From the NCBI RefSeq assembly GCF_019131995.1, contig NZ_JAHONA010000010.1:12897-76896 (forward strand): a DNA stretch of 64,000 nucleotides, given 5' to 3'. How positions within the stretch are numbered: position 1 is the stretch's first letter; each line of letters begins with the position of its first letter. The position numbers were made by a program, and so were the translations under genes. The notes below the pieces were generated by a model. It did not search any database. It was not told the origin of the DNA and saw nothing but the letters and a program-made list of their open reading frames with translations. Shown here piece by piece: positions 7,928-16,314 of the stretch. This DNA is from Collinsella aerofaciens (lineage in GTDB: Bacteria > Actinomycetota > Coriobacteriia > Coriobacteriales > Coriobacteriaceae).

Positions 7928-9340
7928 ATGACCAAGAACCGCACCGAGGTCGCGGACATCGACCGCAGCCTCTACGACTTCACCTATGGCGAGGAGGGAT
8001 TCGAGCGCCTCGACGCCGGCATCACGCCCGACATCGTGCGCGAGATCAGCGCCAAGAAGGACGAGCCGCAGTGGATGCTCGACCTGCGCCTCAAGTCCCT
8101 CGAGATCTTCAACCGCTTCCCGGATCCGACGTGGGGCCCCTCCATCGAGGGCCTGGACATGGACAACATCGTCACCTACGTCAAGCCCAACACCGACCAA
8201 AAGCACGACTGGGAGTCGGTGCCCGACGACATCAAGAACACCTTTGAGCGCCTAGGTATCCCCGAGGCCGAGCGCAGCTACCTGGCGGGCGTCGGCGCGC
8301 AGTACGACTCCGAGCTCGTCTACCACAACATGCAGGACACCGCGTCCAAGATGGGCATCGTCTACTCCGGCATCGAGGAGGCCCTGCACGACCCGCAGTG
8401 GGAGCCGCTCATCCACGAGAAGTTCATGACGCTCATCCCGCCCACCGACCACAAGTTTGCGGCCCTGCACGGCGCCGTGTGGTCGGGCGGCTCGTTTGTC
8501 TACGTGCCCAAGGGCACCAAGTTGGACTTCCCGCTGCAGAGCTACTTCCGCCTTAACGCCAAGGGCGCCGGCCAGTTTGAGCACACGCTCATCATCGTCG
8601 AGGACGATGCCGACCTGCACTTCATTGAGGGTTGCTCCGCGCCCAAGTACAACGTGGCCAACCTCCACGCCGGCGCCGTCGAGCTCTTTGTGGGCAAGCG
8701 TGCGCACCTGCGCTACTCGACCATCGAGAACTGGTCCAAGAACATGTACAACCTCAACACCAAGCGTGCGCGCGTGGACGAGGACGGCGACATCGAGTGG
8801 ATCAGCGGCTCCTTCGGCAGCCACGTGGGCTACCTCTACCCCATGAGCGTGCTCAACGGCCGTCGCGCCCGCTCGAGCTTTACCGGCATCACCTTTGCCG
8901 GCGCCGGGCAGAACCTCGACACCGGCTGCAAGGTCGTGCTCAACGCGCCCGAGACCTCGGCAACCGTCGAGACCAAGGGCATCTCCAAGAGCGGCGGCAT
9001 CCAGACCTTCCGCAGCTCCATCGTGGCCACGCCCAAGGCCGAGGGCTCCAAGGCAACCGTGAGCTGCCAGTCGCTCATGCTCGACGACCAGAGCCGCTCC
9101 GACACCATCCCCGCCATGGACATCCGCGCCAAGAATGTCGACATCGGCCACGAGGCCACCATCGGACGTATCGGCGACGACAAGGTGTTCTACCTGATGA
9201 GCCGCGGTATCTCGGAGGAAGAGGCCCGTACCATGATCGTCAACGGCTTTGCCAACCCGGTCTCCAAGGAGCTGCCGTTGGAGTACGCCGTCGAGATGAA
9301 CAACCTGATCAAGCTCGAGATGGAAGGAGCGATCGGATAA
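7928..9340 (+). CDS. sufB: SufB, Fe-S cluster scaffold
   Basis: A 470-residue SufB of usual length. The core beta-helix contains family hallmarks: GAVWSGGSFVYVPKG, FEHTLIIVEDDADLHFIEGCSAP, RYSTIENWSKNMYNLNTKRA and the C-terminal GHEATIGRIGDDKVFYLMSRGISEEEA, which forms the SufC-binding part. SufB receives sulfur from SufS/SufU and builds the cluster with SufC and SufD. GGGGCGACGCAATG supplies a purine-rich site. Its stop TAA overlaps the sufD ATG. Confidence 0.95.
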   Translation: MTKNRTEVADIDRSLYDFTYGEEGFERLDAGITPDIVREISAKKDEPQWMLDLRLKSLEIFNRFPDPTWGPSIEGLDMDNIVTYVKPNTDQKHDWESVPDDIKNTFERLGIPEAERSYLAGVGAQYDSELVYHNMQDTASKMGIVYSGIEEALHDPQWEPLIHEKFMTLIPPTDHKFAALHGAVWSGGSFVYVPKGTKLDFPLQSYFRLNAKGAGQFEHTLIIVEDDADLHFIEGCSAPKYNVANLHAGAVELFVGKRAHLRYSTIENWSKNMYNLNTKRARVDEDGDIEWISGSFGSHVGYLYPMSVLNGRRARSSFTGITFAGAGQNLDTGCKVVLNAPETSATVETKGISKSGGIQTFRSSIVATPKAEGSKATVSCQSLMLDDQSRSDTIPAMDIRAKNVDIGHEATIGRIGDDKVFYLMSRGISEEEARTMIVNGFANPVSKELPLEYAVEMNNLIKLEMEGAIG

Positions 9341-10611
9341 TGAAACAGACCACCAACACCGCTGCTACCACCCTTGAGCAGGTTAATGCGATGCCGGCTG
9401 CCACTTGGGGTTGGCTCAAGATGAACCAGACCAAGCTTGAGCTTTCGGACGAACTTGCCGCCGCCCCCGCCGAGGCCGTTGAGGTTGAGGGCCTGGACGA
9501 GCAATTTGCTGGCGCTGCCGACGCGTTTAACGCCGCCATGGACGCCATGGCCGAGCGCTTCCCCGAGCGCCGTGCCTCCGCCCCCGGCGACGCCGCCGAC
9601 CGCGCACGCATCACGCCCGAGACCGAGCTCGACGTGCCCGCCACCTCCGTCTACCAGGCCAGCGCCATCAAACTCGAGGAGGAGCTCTCCCCTGCCGAGG
9701 CCTTCGAGAGCGGCATGGGCGAGGCTGCCTACACCTATCTGACCGACCACGCCACCAAGTGCATCGTCATCGACGTGCCCGCATACCAGCACGCCACGGT
9801 TACCGTGCGCGTGAGTGGCATCGACGCGGCTGCCGCCATCGCCGCTATCGATGTCGTCGCCCGCCCGCAGGCAACGCTCGACCTGTGCATAGCCCTGGAC
9901 TCCCCCGTTGCCGGCCAAGGCGTCGTGGGCTCCGTGCTACGCGTGTGCGCCCACGAGTACGCCACCGTCAACGTAACCTGCACGCAGACGCTCGACGATA
10001 GCTGGATCGCGCTCGACGACACCGGCCTGTTCCTGGACGAGGGTGCGCGCGTCAACGTGCAGCACACCGTCCTGGGCGCCGGCGCCAGCGCCACCGGCCT
10101 TGCCGGCGACCTTCTAGGCGATACCGCCAAGGTCACCATCGATACTGACTACCTGGGCGCCCGCGAGCAGGTGCGCGACTTTAACTACGAGCTGCGCCAC
10201 CGCGGTCGCAAGACCGAGTGCGAGATCGACGCCAACGGCGTGCTGACCGGCACGTCCAAGAAGGTCTACCGCGGCACCATCGACCTCGTGCACGGCTGCA
10301 AGGGTGCAACCGGCACCGAGCGCGAGACGGTGCTTTTGGCCAACAAGGGCGTCGACAACAAGACCGTCCCCGTCATCCTCTGCGACGAGGACGACGTCGC
10401 CGGCAACCACGGCGCCACCATCGGCCACGTCCGCGACGAGCAGTTGTTCTACCTCGCCTGCCGCGGCCTTGACCAAAACGCCGCCGAGGACCTGTTCATC
10501 CGCGCCAAGTTGGAGGATGCTGCGCTTTCCGCCACTGACGAGCGCACCCGCGCCGCCGTCGTCCGCTTGGGCAACAACCTGATCGACAACTTTGAAGAGG
10601 AGCTCGCATGA
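9340..10611 (+). CDS. sufD: SufD, Fe-S scaffold partner of SufB
   Basis: A 423-residue SufD. The reading frame stays open well upstream inside sufB, but ATG 9340, overlapping the sufB stop (TAATG) after GGAAGGAG, is the natural start. The C-terminal half holds the SufB/SufD beta-helix signature GAREQVRDFNYELRHRGRKTECEIDANGVL and NHGATIGHVRDEQLFYLACRGL, with the GHxR region that binds SufC. The N-terminal 130 residues are Ala/Glu-rich and poorly conserved. It ends in an ATGA overlap with sufS, so translation is coupled. Confidence 0.93.
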   Translation: MKQTTNTAATTLEQVNAMPAATWGWLKMNQTKLELSDELAAAPAEAVEVEGLDEQFAGAADAFNAAMDAMAERFPERRASAPGDAADRARITPETELDVPATSVYQASAIKLEEELSPAEAFESGMGEAAYTYLTDHATKCIVIDVPAYQHATVTVRVSGIDAAAAIAAIDVVARPQATLDLCIALDSPVAGQGVVGSVLRVCAHEYATVNVTCTQTLDDSWIALDDTGLFLDEGARVNVQHTVLGAGASATGLAGDLLGDTAKVTIDTDYLGAREQVRDFNYELRHRGRKTECEIDANGVLTGTSKKVYRGTIDLVHGCKGATGTERETVLLANKGVDNKTVPVILCDEDDVAGNHGATIGHVRDEQLFYLACRGLDQNAAEDLFIRAKLEDAALSATDERTRAAVVRLGNNLIDNFEEELA

Positions 10612-11933
10612 TCGACACCGAGCACGTTAAATGCGACACCTGTACCGCACCGGAGCCTATGGAGCTCGACGCCAGCGACGAGGCCTCGCGCGGCTGGCCT
10701 ACCGTCGACATCGAAACCAATCCCTACAAGGCGCAGTTCCCGCTGTTCCAGCAGCACCCCGAGATCGCCTTCCTCGATAGTGCCGCCACCGCCCAGCGCC
10801 CTGCCTGCGTGCTCGACGCCGAGCGCGACTTCTATCAGCGCATGAATGCCAACCCCCTGCGCGGCCTGTACTCGCTGTCCGTCGAGGCCACCGAGGCCAT
10901 CGCGAAGGTCCGCCAGCAGATCGCCGACCTCATCGGCGCTCCCCAGGCCAACGAGGTCGTCTTCACCCGCAACACGAGCGAGTCGCTCAACCTGGTCGCC
11001 AAGAGCTTTGCGCCCACAGTGCTCGAACCGGGCGACGAGGTCGTTATCACCATCATGGAGCACCACTCCAACCTAATTCCGTGGCAGCAGGTCTGCCGCG
11101 AGACCGGCGCCAAGCTCGTCTACCTCTACCCCACCAAGACCGGCCAGCTCACCACCGAGGAGGTTCTTGCCAAGGTGGGCCCCAAGACCAAGATGCTGGC
11201 CGTGGGACAAGTCTCCAACGTGCTAGGCGTCGAGAACCCGGTCAAGAACCTCGGCAAGCTCGTGCACAAGTACGGCGGCTACCTGGTCGTCGACGGTGCG
11301 CAGTCGCTGCCGCACATGCCGGTCGATGTGGCCGACCTGGGCGCCGACTTCTTTGCCTTTAGCGCACACAAGGCCATGGGCCCCATGGGCATTGGCGTGC
11401 TGTGGGGCAAGATGGACCTGCTCAACGCCATGCCGCCCATGCTTACCGGCGGTGAGATGATCGACTCGGTCACCGAGCAGGATGCCGTCTGGGCGCCCGT
11501 CCCCGAGAAGTTCGAGGCCGGCACGCAGGACGCCGCCGGCATCTTCGCCACGGGTGCGGCACTCGACTACCTGGTCAACACGGTGGGTTACGAGAACATC
11601 CAGGCACGCGAGCAGGCACTCGTCCACTACCTGATGGGCGAGCTCATGCAGCTCGACTTTGTCCAGATCATCGGCTCCATCTATTGGGACAACCACCACG
11701 GCGTTGTAAGCTTTAACGTCAAGGGCATCCACCCGCACGACGTCGCGAGCATCATGGACATGGACGGCGTCTGCATCCGCGCCGGCCACCACTGCGCGCA
11801 GCCGCTGCTCACCTGGCTGGGCGTCGAGAACCTTGCTTGCTGCCGCGCCAGCGTGGCCTTCTACAACGACAAGGCCGACATCGACAAGTTCATCGCCGGC
11901 CTGCATCACGTTTGGAGCACGTTCAATGGGTAA
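10608..11933 (+). CDS. sufS: SufS, group II cysteine desulfurase
   Basis: A 441-residue pyridoxal-phosphate enzyme that takes sulfur from cysteine for cluster assembly. The PLP lysine is K255 in FSAHKAMGPMGIG. The catalytic cysteine is C396 in RAGHHCAQP, in the short-loop setting of group II desulfurases that need SufU or SufE. It is about 35 residues longer than usual because of an N-terminal extension with two cysteines (KCDTCTAPE) before the fold starts at YKAQFPLF. It overlaps sufD by 4 bp and sufU by 8 bp. Confidence 0.94.
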   Translation: MIDTEHVKCDTCTAPEPMELDASDEASRGWPTVDIETNPYKAQFPLFQQHPEIAFLDSAATAQRPACVLDAERDFYQRMNANPLRGLYSLSVEATEAIAKVRQQIADLIGAPQANEVVFTRNTSESLNLVAKSFAPTVLEPGDEVVITIMEHHSNLIPWQQVCRETGAKLVYLYPTKTGQLTTEEVLAKVGPKTKMLAVGQVSNVLGVENPVKNLGKLVHKYGGYLVVDGAQSLPHMPVDVADLGADFFAFSAHKAMGPMGIGVLWGKMDLLNAMPPMLTGGEMIDSVTEQDAVWAPVPEKFEAGTQDAAGIFATGAALDYLVNTVGYENIQAREQALVHYLMGELMQLDFVQIIGSIYWDNHHGVVSFNVKGIHPHDVASIMDMDGVCIRAGHHCAQPLLTWLGVENLACCRASVAFYNDKADIDKFIAGLHHVWSTFNG

Positions 11934-12360
11934 TCTGTACACCTCCATCACATTTATGGAGCACAACTCGCACCCCGACTATAAGTACGAGATGGATGCT
12001 CCCACGCACGAGCACGACGGCATCAACCCCAGCTGCGGCGACGAGCTCACCTTGCAGCTGCGCGTCGAGAACGGCGTGATCGAGGAGGCCTCCTTTACCG
12101 GCCACGGCTGCGCCATCAGTCAGGCCAGCGCCGACATCATGGCCGACCTCATCACCGGCGAGACCGTCGAGGAAGCTCGCCGCCTAGCAGAGCTCTTCCT
12201 CGCCATGATCCGCGGCGAGAAGCTCTCCGAGGAGGACCTGGAAGACCTGGACGAAGCCGCCCAGCTCCAGGACATCTCGCACATGCCCGCCCGCGTCAAA
12301 TGCGCCGAGCTCGCCTGGCGCACCCTCGACGGCATGCTCGAGGGGCAAACAAACCAGTAG
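11926..12360 (+). CDS. sufU: SufU, zinc-dependent sulfur acceptor
   Basis: A 144-residue IscU-fold protein of the SufU type. C37 (NPSCGD, with D39), C62 (GHGCAIS) and C126 (RVKCAEL) match the ligand set through which SufU binds zinc and takes persulfide from SufS. The segment between C62 and C126 has the SufU-type insertion (EEARRLAELFLAMIRGEKLSEED). ATG 11926 lies inside the end of sufS (8-bp overlap). It is the last gene of the operon and is followed by a strong terminator. Confidence 0.94.
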   Translation: MGNLYTSITFMEHNSHPDYKYEMDAPTHEHDGINPSCGDELTLQLRVENGVIEEASFTGHGCAISQASADIMADLITGETVEEARRLAELFLAMIRGEKLSEEDLEDLDEAAQLQDISHMPARVKCAELAWRTLDGMLEGQTNQ

Positions 12361-12392
12361 TTTATGCCCCGAATCCAAGTTTTTTGATTGCC

Positions 12393-12422
12393 GAGCCGCC
12401 CGATACGGGCGGCTCTGTTTTT
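12393..12422 (+). terminator. terminator of the suf operon
   Basis: GAGCCGCCCG and CGGGCGGCTC form a 10-bp stem with a three-base loop, followed by TGTTTTT. It begins 32 bp after the sufU stop. Confidence 0.9.
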
Positions 12423-13019
12423 ACCTAATGAGCGCGAACGCACAAAGTCCGCGCGTCCGGCGCCCCGTCTGACATTTGCTACACAGCCAGACGCGAGCAC
12501 GGGCGTTTTCCACAGCACCAAAGGCCTGCGGCAGGGCCCCGGGCCCGCCAAGCAATGCGCCAAGCCCCGTTCTGCGAAGCCCCGACTCACTTCGCGCCTG
12601 CCGCAGACGGGTACCATAGGGAGCGGCGTGCATTTTTGCGAGTATTCAGCATGCAAAGCTGTGTGCATACGCATCGGAAGCGTTAATCAACGTCTTTAGG
12701 CGCATATATATTGTGTTTTAGAACAGACATCGCGGTCTGACGGGACGCAGGCACGTGCTTCAAGGGCGCAACGACAGGGATCAATAGCTTCGGGGCCCGC
12801 ATGTTGCAAGATTGCGGCGGTGCCGACAGCACCACGATGCTGAAAACTCCGTTTTTTGCACGGCGCAGACAGGGGTAGGCACGGGCAAACCCGGACTGAG
12901 CTGTTTTTTATGCAAGATGGCGATTTTTCTATGCATATTAAGAAGTGCAGTTACCGTACCAAGCTTTTGAACGCTGGTTGCAGCGTATGGACGACTCCAG
13001 CTGCAGTGAACAGACGACC
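12423..13019. other. 597-bp gap without a convincing gene
   Basis: One open frame runs through it from 12388 to 12699, but it starts inside the suf terminator, has no ribosome site and reads as low-complexity Arg/Pro/Ala, so I reject it. The stretch around 12627-12690 and the AT-rich stretch 12906-12960 (inverted repeat TATGCA...TGCATA) look like intergenic repeat material. Such elements often lie near REP-associated transposases, and one is encoded just to the right. Confidence 0.4.
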
Positions 13020-13832
13020 CTACATCACGTTTCCGCCAGCCCTCATCGCCGTTCGCGCGCGGGCGCGCACGATACGAGAGACGGTACTTTTGCCAATCCC
13101 GGTATACCGCTCAATCTGGCGCACCGTAAAACCGGCATTGTTCAATCCAACAATAACGGTATCGCGCTGCGCCGTCGGTGCAGTTTTAATCCCGTTGAGA
13201 GGAACCCCGAGGCTCTTCGCCAACTTGCCGGCAAAGGCGTGGCGTTCCCACTCCGTCTCTTTCATATCGCCCAGCGCTAGCTCGCCGCCGTCGGGCGTCG
13301 AAAGCGAATGGGCAATAAAGCCCTCGGCAGAACCAAAAAGCTCAAGCACGCAAGAAGGATCAGAAAATCCCCTCGCGACATCAGCCGCGTCACCGTCGTA
13401 AGCGCGCAAATGCTCGGCAAAGCTGCTCCAGGGATAACGCTCGATTAAGCTGATGCCCGCCTCCTGCGGATCAGCGTGTACGGAGCGAATAGCCTCCATC
13501 ACCTGCCAGTCGGTATCGAGCGAGCGCCGGTCAAAACGGTTCTGGAACAGATGGCCTGTGCGCCTCGTGCGTTTATTGAACCGCCGCGCGTACGTCAAAA
13601 GCAGTCGGTGCATCGCCGCGCTCATCCTGTCCTCGTAATCTGCAAGCACCAAATGCACGTGATTGCCCATAAGGCACCAGGCGATAACCGTCACACCCTC
13701 CTCCCGGCAGCAGTCGCGCATCAGCTCCAAAAACTCCCACCGGTCTTCATCGCCCTCAAAGACGAGCTGCTTGCCCGCACCGCGAGCACAGACATGGTAA
13801 AAGCCGGTAACCGTTCTCCAAACGCGCTGCAT
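13020..13832 (-). CDS. REP-associated tyrosine transposase (Y1/IS200-like HUH nuclease)
   Basis: A 270-residue protein starting MQRVWRTVTGFYHVCARG. The Y1 transposase fold carries the HUH motif in GNHVHLVL (metal-binding histidines), and a tyrosine in LLLTYARRFNKR is the candidate nucleophile. DPQEAGI and YPWSS are typical of the RAYT branch. After about residue 190 there is an extra helix-turn-helix part (TVRQIERYTGIGKSTVSRIVRARAR), as in many actinobacterial RAYTs. ATG 13832 follows GGGAG; the longer frame upstream has no support. No terminal inverted repeats of an insertion sequence are seen, so it looks like a resident gene. Confidence 0.85.
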   Translation of the reverse strand: MQRVWRTVTGFYHVCARGAGKQLVFEGDEDRWEFLELMRDCCREEGVTVIAWCLMGNHVHLVLADYEDRMSAAMHRLLLTYARRFNKRTRRTGHLFQNRFDRRSLDTDWQVMEAIRSVHADPQEAGISLIERYPWSSFAEHLRAYDGDAADVARGFSDPSCVLELFGSAEGFIAHSLSTPDGGELALGDMKETEWERHAFAGKLAKSLGVPLNGIKTAPTAQRDTVIVGLNNAGFTVRQIERYTGIGKSTVSRIVRARARTAMRAGGNVM

Positions 13833-14235
13833 GGCGCTCCCTTCGCCGGGATCTGCTTGCCATCCAATACAGCACGATTGAAGCGTGCCATCAAAACATT
13901 CACGCAAAACAATACACTCGCGCGGCCAAAGGCAGCAAACAGGCGGCGAACGGCACCGTTGCAACAGGTCAACCCCTGCAACGCTTACAAGAGCTGACCA
14001 AAAGCTTGCCAAAGACGGACCCCCTCTATGGAAGTTCGCGACCACAGAACATAGAGTTAAATCGTTTCAATTAAAACTTCCGGACTTCTCGCTACGAAAA
14101 CTGAGCCGTTCGCCGAATATTCCGTGCATTTCGCGGTATTATAGGGGCTGCATGTCATGTCCCTTTCGAAGGGTCGCCCGGCAATCGCCAGCCACGACCC
14201 CCAGACGGGACGCCAACACGATAGAGAGGAGAGGC
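13833..14235. other. 403-bp gap: likely promoter region of the IscU-like operon
   Basis: No gene is supported. The right part is AT-richer and contains TATTAT at about 14137-14142, a possible -10 for the genes at 14236 and 14989. GAGGAGAGG just before ATG 14236 is their ribosome site. Confidence 0.35.
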
Positions 14236-14970
14236 ATGCAGTACTCACAGGAAGTGGAGAACATGTGCCCCGTTGCCAAGGGTGCATACCACGGCCCCGC
14301 ACCCATCCCCGAGGAGGGCAAGTGGGTCCAGGCTAAGGAGATTTCCGACATCTCCGGTCTTACGCACGGTGTGGGTTGGTGCGCACCTCAGCAGGGCGCC
14401 TGCAAGCTCACGCTGAACGTCAAGGACGGCATCATCGAGGAGGCCCTCGTTGAGACCATCGGCTGCTCGGGCATGACCCACTCTGCCGCCATGGCTTCCG
14501 AGATCCTTCCCGGTAAGACCATCCTCGAGGCCCTCAACACCGACCTCGTCTGCGACGCCATCAACGTTGCTATGCGTGAGATCTTCCTGCAGATCGTTTA
14601 CGGCCGCAGCCAGACCGCGTTCTCCGAGGGCGGCCTGCCCGTGGGCGCCTCCCTCGACGACCTCGGCAAGGGCCTTCGCTCTCAGGTCGGCACCATGTTC
14701 GGCACCAAGGCCAAGGGCGCTCGTTACCTCGAGCTCGCTCAGGGCTACGTCACCCGCATGGCTCTCAACGACAAGAACGAGATCATCGCATTCGAGTTCC
14801 TGAACCTCGGCAAGTTCACCGACGCCGTCAAGGCCGGCAAGACCCCCGAGGAGGCCATCGCTGGCGCTATGGGCCACTATGGTCAGTGGGAGAACGCTGC
14901 CAAGTACATCGACCCGCGCACCGACGAGGAGACTCATTCCGTCGCCAGCGTGTTCCCGGTTCACGAGTAG
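14236..14970 (+). CDS. IscU/NifU-like Fe-S scaffold protein, partner of GGGtGRT protein
   Basis: A 244-residue protein with an IscU/NifU-N-like core. Cysteines C49 (GWCAPQQGAC), C56, C77 (IGCSGMTHSAAM) and C106 are in scaffold-like positions. It is longer than IscU, with an extra C-terminal part (EAIAGAMGHYGQWENAAKYID). In many anaerobes this type is encoded directly before a GGGtGRT-family gene, as here (18-bp gap). The frame is open back to 13885, but GAGGAGAGG points to ATG 14236. It is presumably a specialised Fe-S assembly route separate from sufU. The client proteins are unknown. Confidence 0.85.
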   Translation: MQYSQEVENMCPVAKGAYHGPAPIPEEGKWVQAKEISDISGLTHGVGWCAPQQGACKLTLNVKDGIIEEALVETIGCSGMTHSAAMASEILPGKTILEALNTDLVCDAINVAMREIFLQIVYGRSQTAFSEGGLPVGASLDDLGKGLRSQVGTMFGTKAKGARYLELAQGYVTRMALNDKNEIIAFEFLNLGKFTDAVKAGKTPEEAIAGAMGHYGQWENAAKYIDPRTDEETHSVASVFPVHE

Positions 14971-14988
14971 AAAGGGAGGGAAATAACT

Positions 14989-15993
14989 ATGACTGTTACG
15001 TTCGAAGGTTACGAGCGCCGCGCTGACAAGATCAACAAGTGCCTCGCCGACAACGGCATCGCCTCCCTCGAGGAAGCTCTGCAGATCTGCACCGACAAGG
15101 GCTTCAACCCGCGTGAGATCGTCAACAACACCCAGTCCATCGCCTTCCAGAACGCTGAGTGGGCCTACACCCTCGGCTGCGCTCTCGCTGTCAAGCGTGG
15201 CGCCAAGTCCGCTTCTGAGGCTGCCGCCATCATCGGCGAGGGCATCCAGGCCTTCACCGTTCCCGGCTCCGTCGCCGAGGACCGCAAGGTCGGTCTGGGC
15301 CACGGCAACCTGGGCGCTATGCTGCTCTCCGACGACACCGAGTGCTTCGCCTTCCTGGCCGGCCACGAGTCCTTCGCTGCCGCTGAGGGCGCTATCGGCC
15401 TGGCTCTGAACGCCAACAAGGCTCGCAAGAAGCCGCTGCGCGTTATCCTCAACGGTCTGGGCAAGGACGCCGCTCAGATCATCGCCCGCATCAACGGCTT
15501 CACCTATGTGAAGACCCAGTTCGACTACTACACGGGCGAGCTCAAGGTCGTCGAGACCATCCCCTACTCCGATGGTCCCCGCGCTGCCGTTAACTGCTAC
15601 GGCTCCGACGACGTCCGCGAGGGCGTTGCCATCATGTGGCACGAGAACGTCGACATCTCGATCACCGGTAACTCCACCAACCCCACGCGCTTCCAGCACC
15701 CCGTCGCTGGCACCTACAAGAAGGAGCGCATCGAGGCTGGCAAGAAGTACTTCTCCGTCGCTTCTGGTGGCGGCACTGGCCGCACCCTGCACCCGGACAA
15801 CATGGGCGCCGGCCCTGCCTCTTACGGCATGACCGACACCATGGGCCGTATGCACTCCGACGCCCAGTTCGCCGGTTCTTCCTCCGTGCCTGCGCACGTC
15901 GACATGATGGGTCTCATCGGCATGGGCAACAACCCCATGGTTGGTGCCACCGTCGCCTGCGCTGTCGCCGTCGAGGAGGCCCTCAAGGCCTAA
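14989..15993 (+). CDS. GGGtGRT protein
   Basis: A 334-residue protein of the GGGtGRT family, named after its motif, here GGGTGRT at residues 260-266 in SVASGGGTGRTLHPDNMGAGPASYGMTDTMGRMHSDAQF. It is soluble, with no signal peptide or membrane segment. The biochemical function of the family is not established. The constant pairing with the IscU-like gene upstream suggests a link to Fe-S cluster handling in anaerobes. GGGAGGG gives a strong ribosome site. A terminator follows at 16029. Confidence 0.9.
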   Translation: MTVTFEGYERRADKINKCLADNGIASLEEALQICTDKGFNPREIVNNTQSIAFQNAEWAYTLGCALAVKRGAKSASEAAAIIGEGIQAFTVPGSVAEDRKVGLGHGNLGAMLLSDDTECFAFLAGHESFAAAEGAIGLALNANKARKKPLRVILNGLGKDAAQIIARINGFTYVKTQFDYYTGELKVVETIPYSDGPRAAVNCYGSDDVREGVAIMWHENVDISITGNSTNPTRFQHPVAGTYKKERIEAGKKYFSVASGGGTGRTLHPDNMGAGPASYGMTDTMGRMHSDAQFAGSSSVPAHVDMMGLIGMGNNPMVGATVACAVAVEEALKA

Positions 15994-16028
15994 TCGCGCC
16001 CGCGCGATGCTCATATAGTTGAGCTTTG

Positions 16029-16061
16029 GAGCCGCTACCTTTCGAGGTAGCGGCTCTTTTT
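16029..16061 (+). terminator. terminator after the GGGtGRT gene
   Basis: GAGCCGCTACC and GGTAGCGGCTC form a perfect 11-bp stem with loop TTTCGA, followed by TTTTTG. Confidence 0.9.
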
Positions 16062-16111
16062 GTTTGCCCCGTCTCAAATTGGTTACTCTTATTAAAGGGT
16101 CCGATGTATCA

Positions 16112-16176
16112 GTTGTGGTGAAATACGGACTGAATTGCATCCATACAGGCCAAAACAGTCCGTATTCCACCGCAAC
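16112..16176. repeat. 65-bp inverted repeat with 21-bp arms
   Basis: The arms at 16112-16132 and 16156-16176 (GTTG...CGGACTG and its complement) match at 19 of 21 positions and enclose 23 bases. No T-run follows, so it is not a normal terminator. It lies between the GGGtGRT terminator and the flavoprotein gene and may be a REP-type element or a regulator site. Confidence 0.6.
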
Positions 16177-16314
16177 TTATCAAATGGGCCGACCGAAGTG
16201 GCCGAGTCCACCTGACGCCCACCTGCCATATTTGCCCTTTACCGATTTGCCGGGTCTTTGCGGCCCCATTGCCGATCACCCGTGCGACAATGCGCCGGAC
16301 GAGAAAGGAATCCG

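Noticed and set aside
12388..12699. Plus-strand frame of 103 codons after suf
   Set aside because: It begins in the terminator stem and has no ribosome site or recognisable domain.
14245..16170. Long minus-strand open frame of 641 codons opposite the IscU-like and GGGtGRT genes
   Set aside because: It mirrors two well-supported genes, has no ribosome site and reads as Val/Gly/Ala/Asp noise, typical of the antisense of GC-rich coding DNA.
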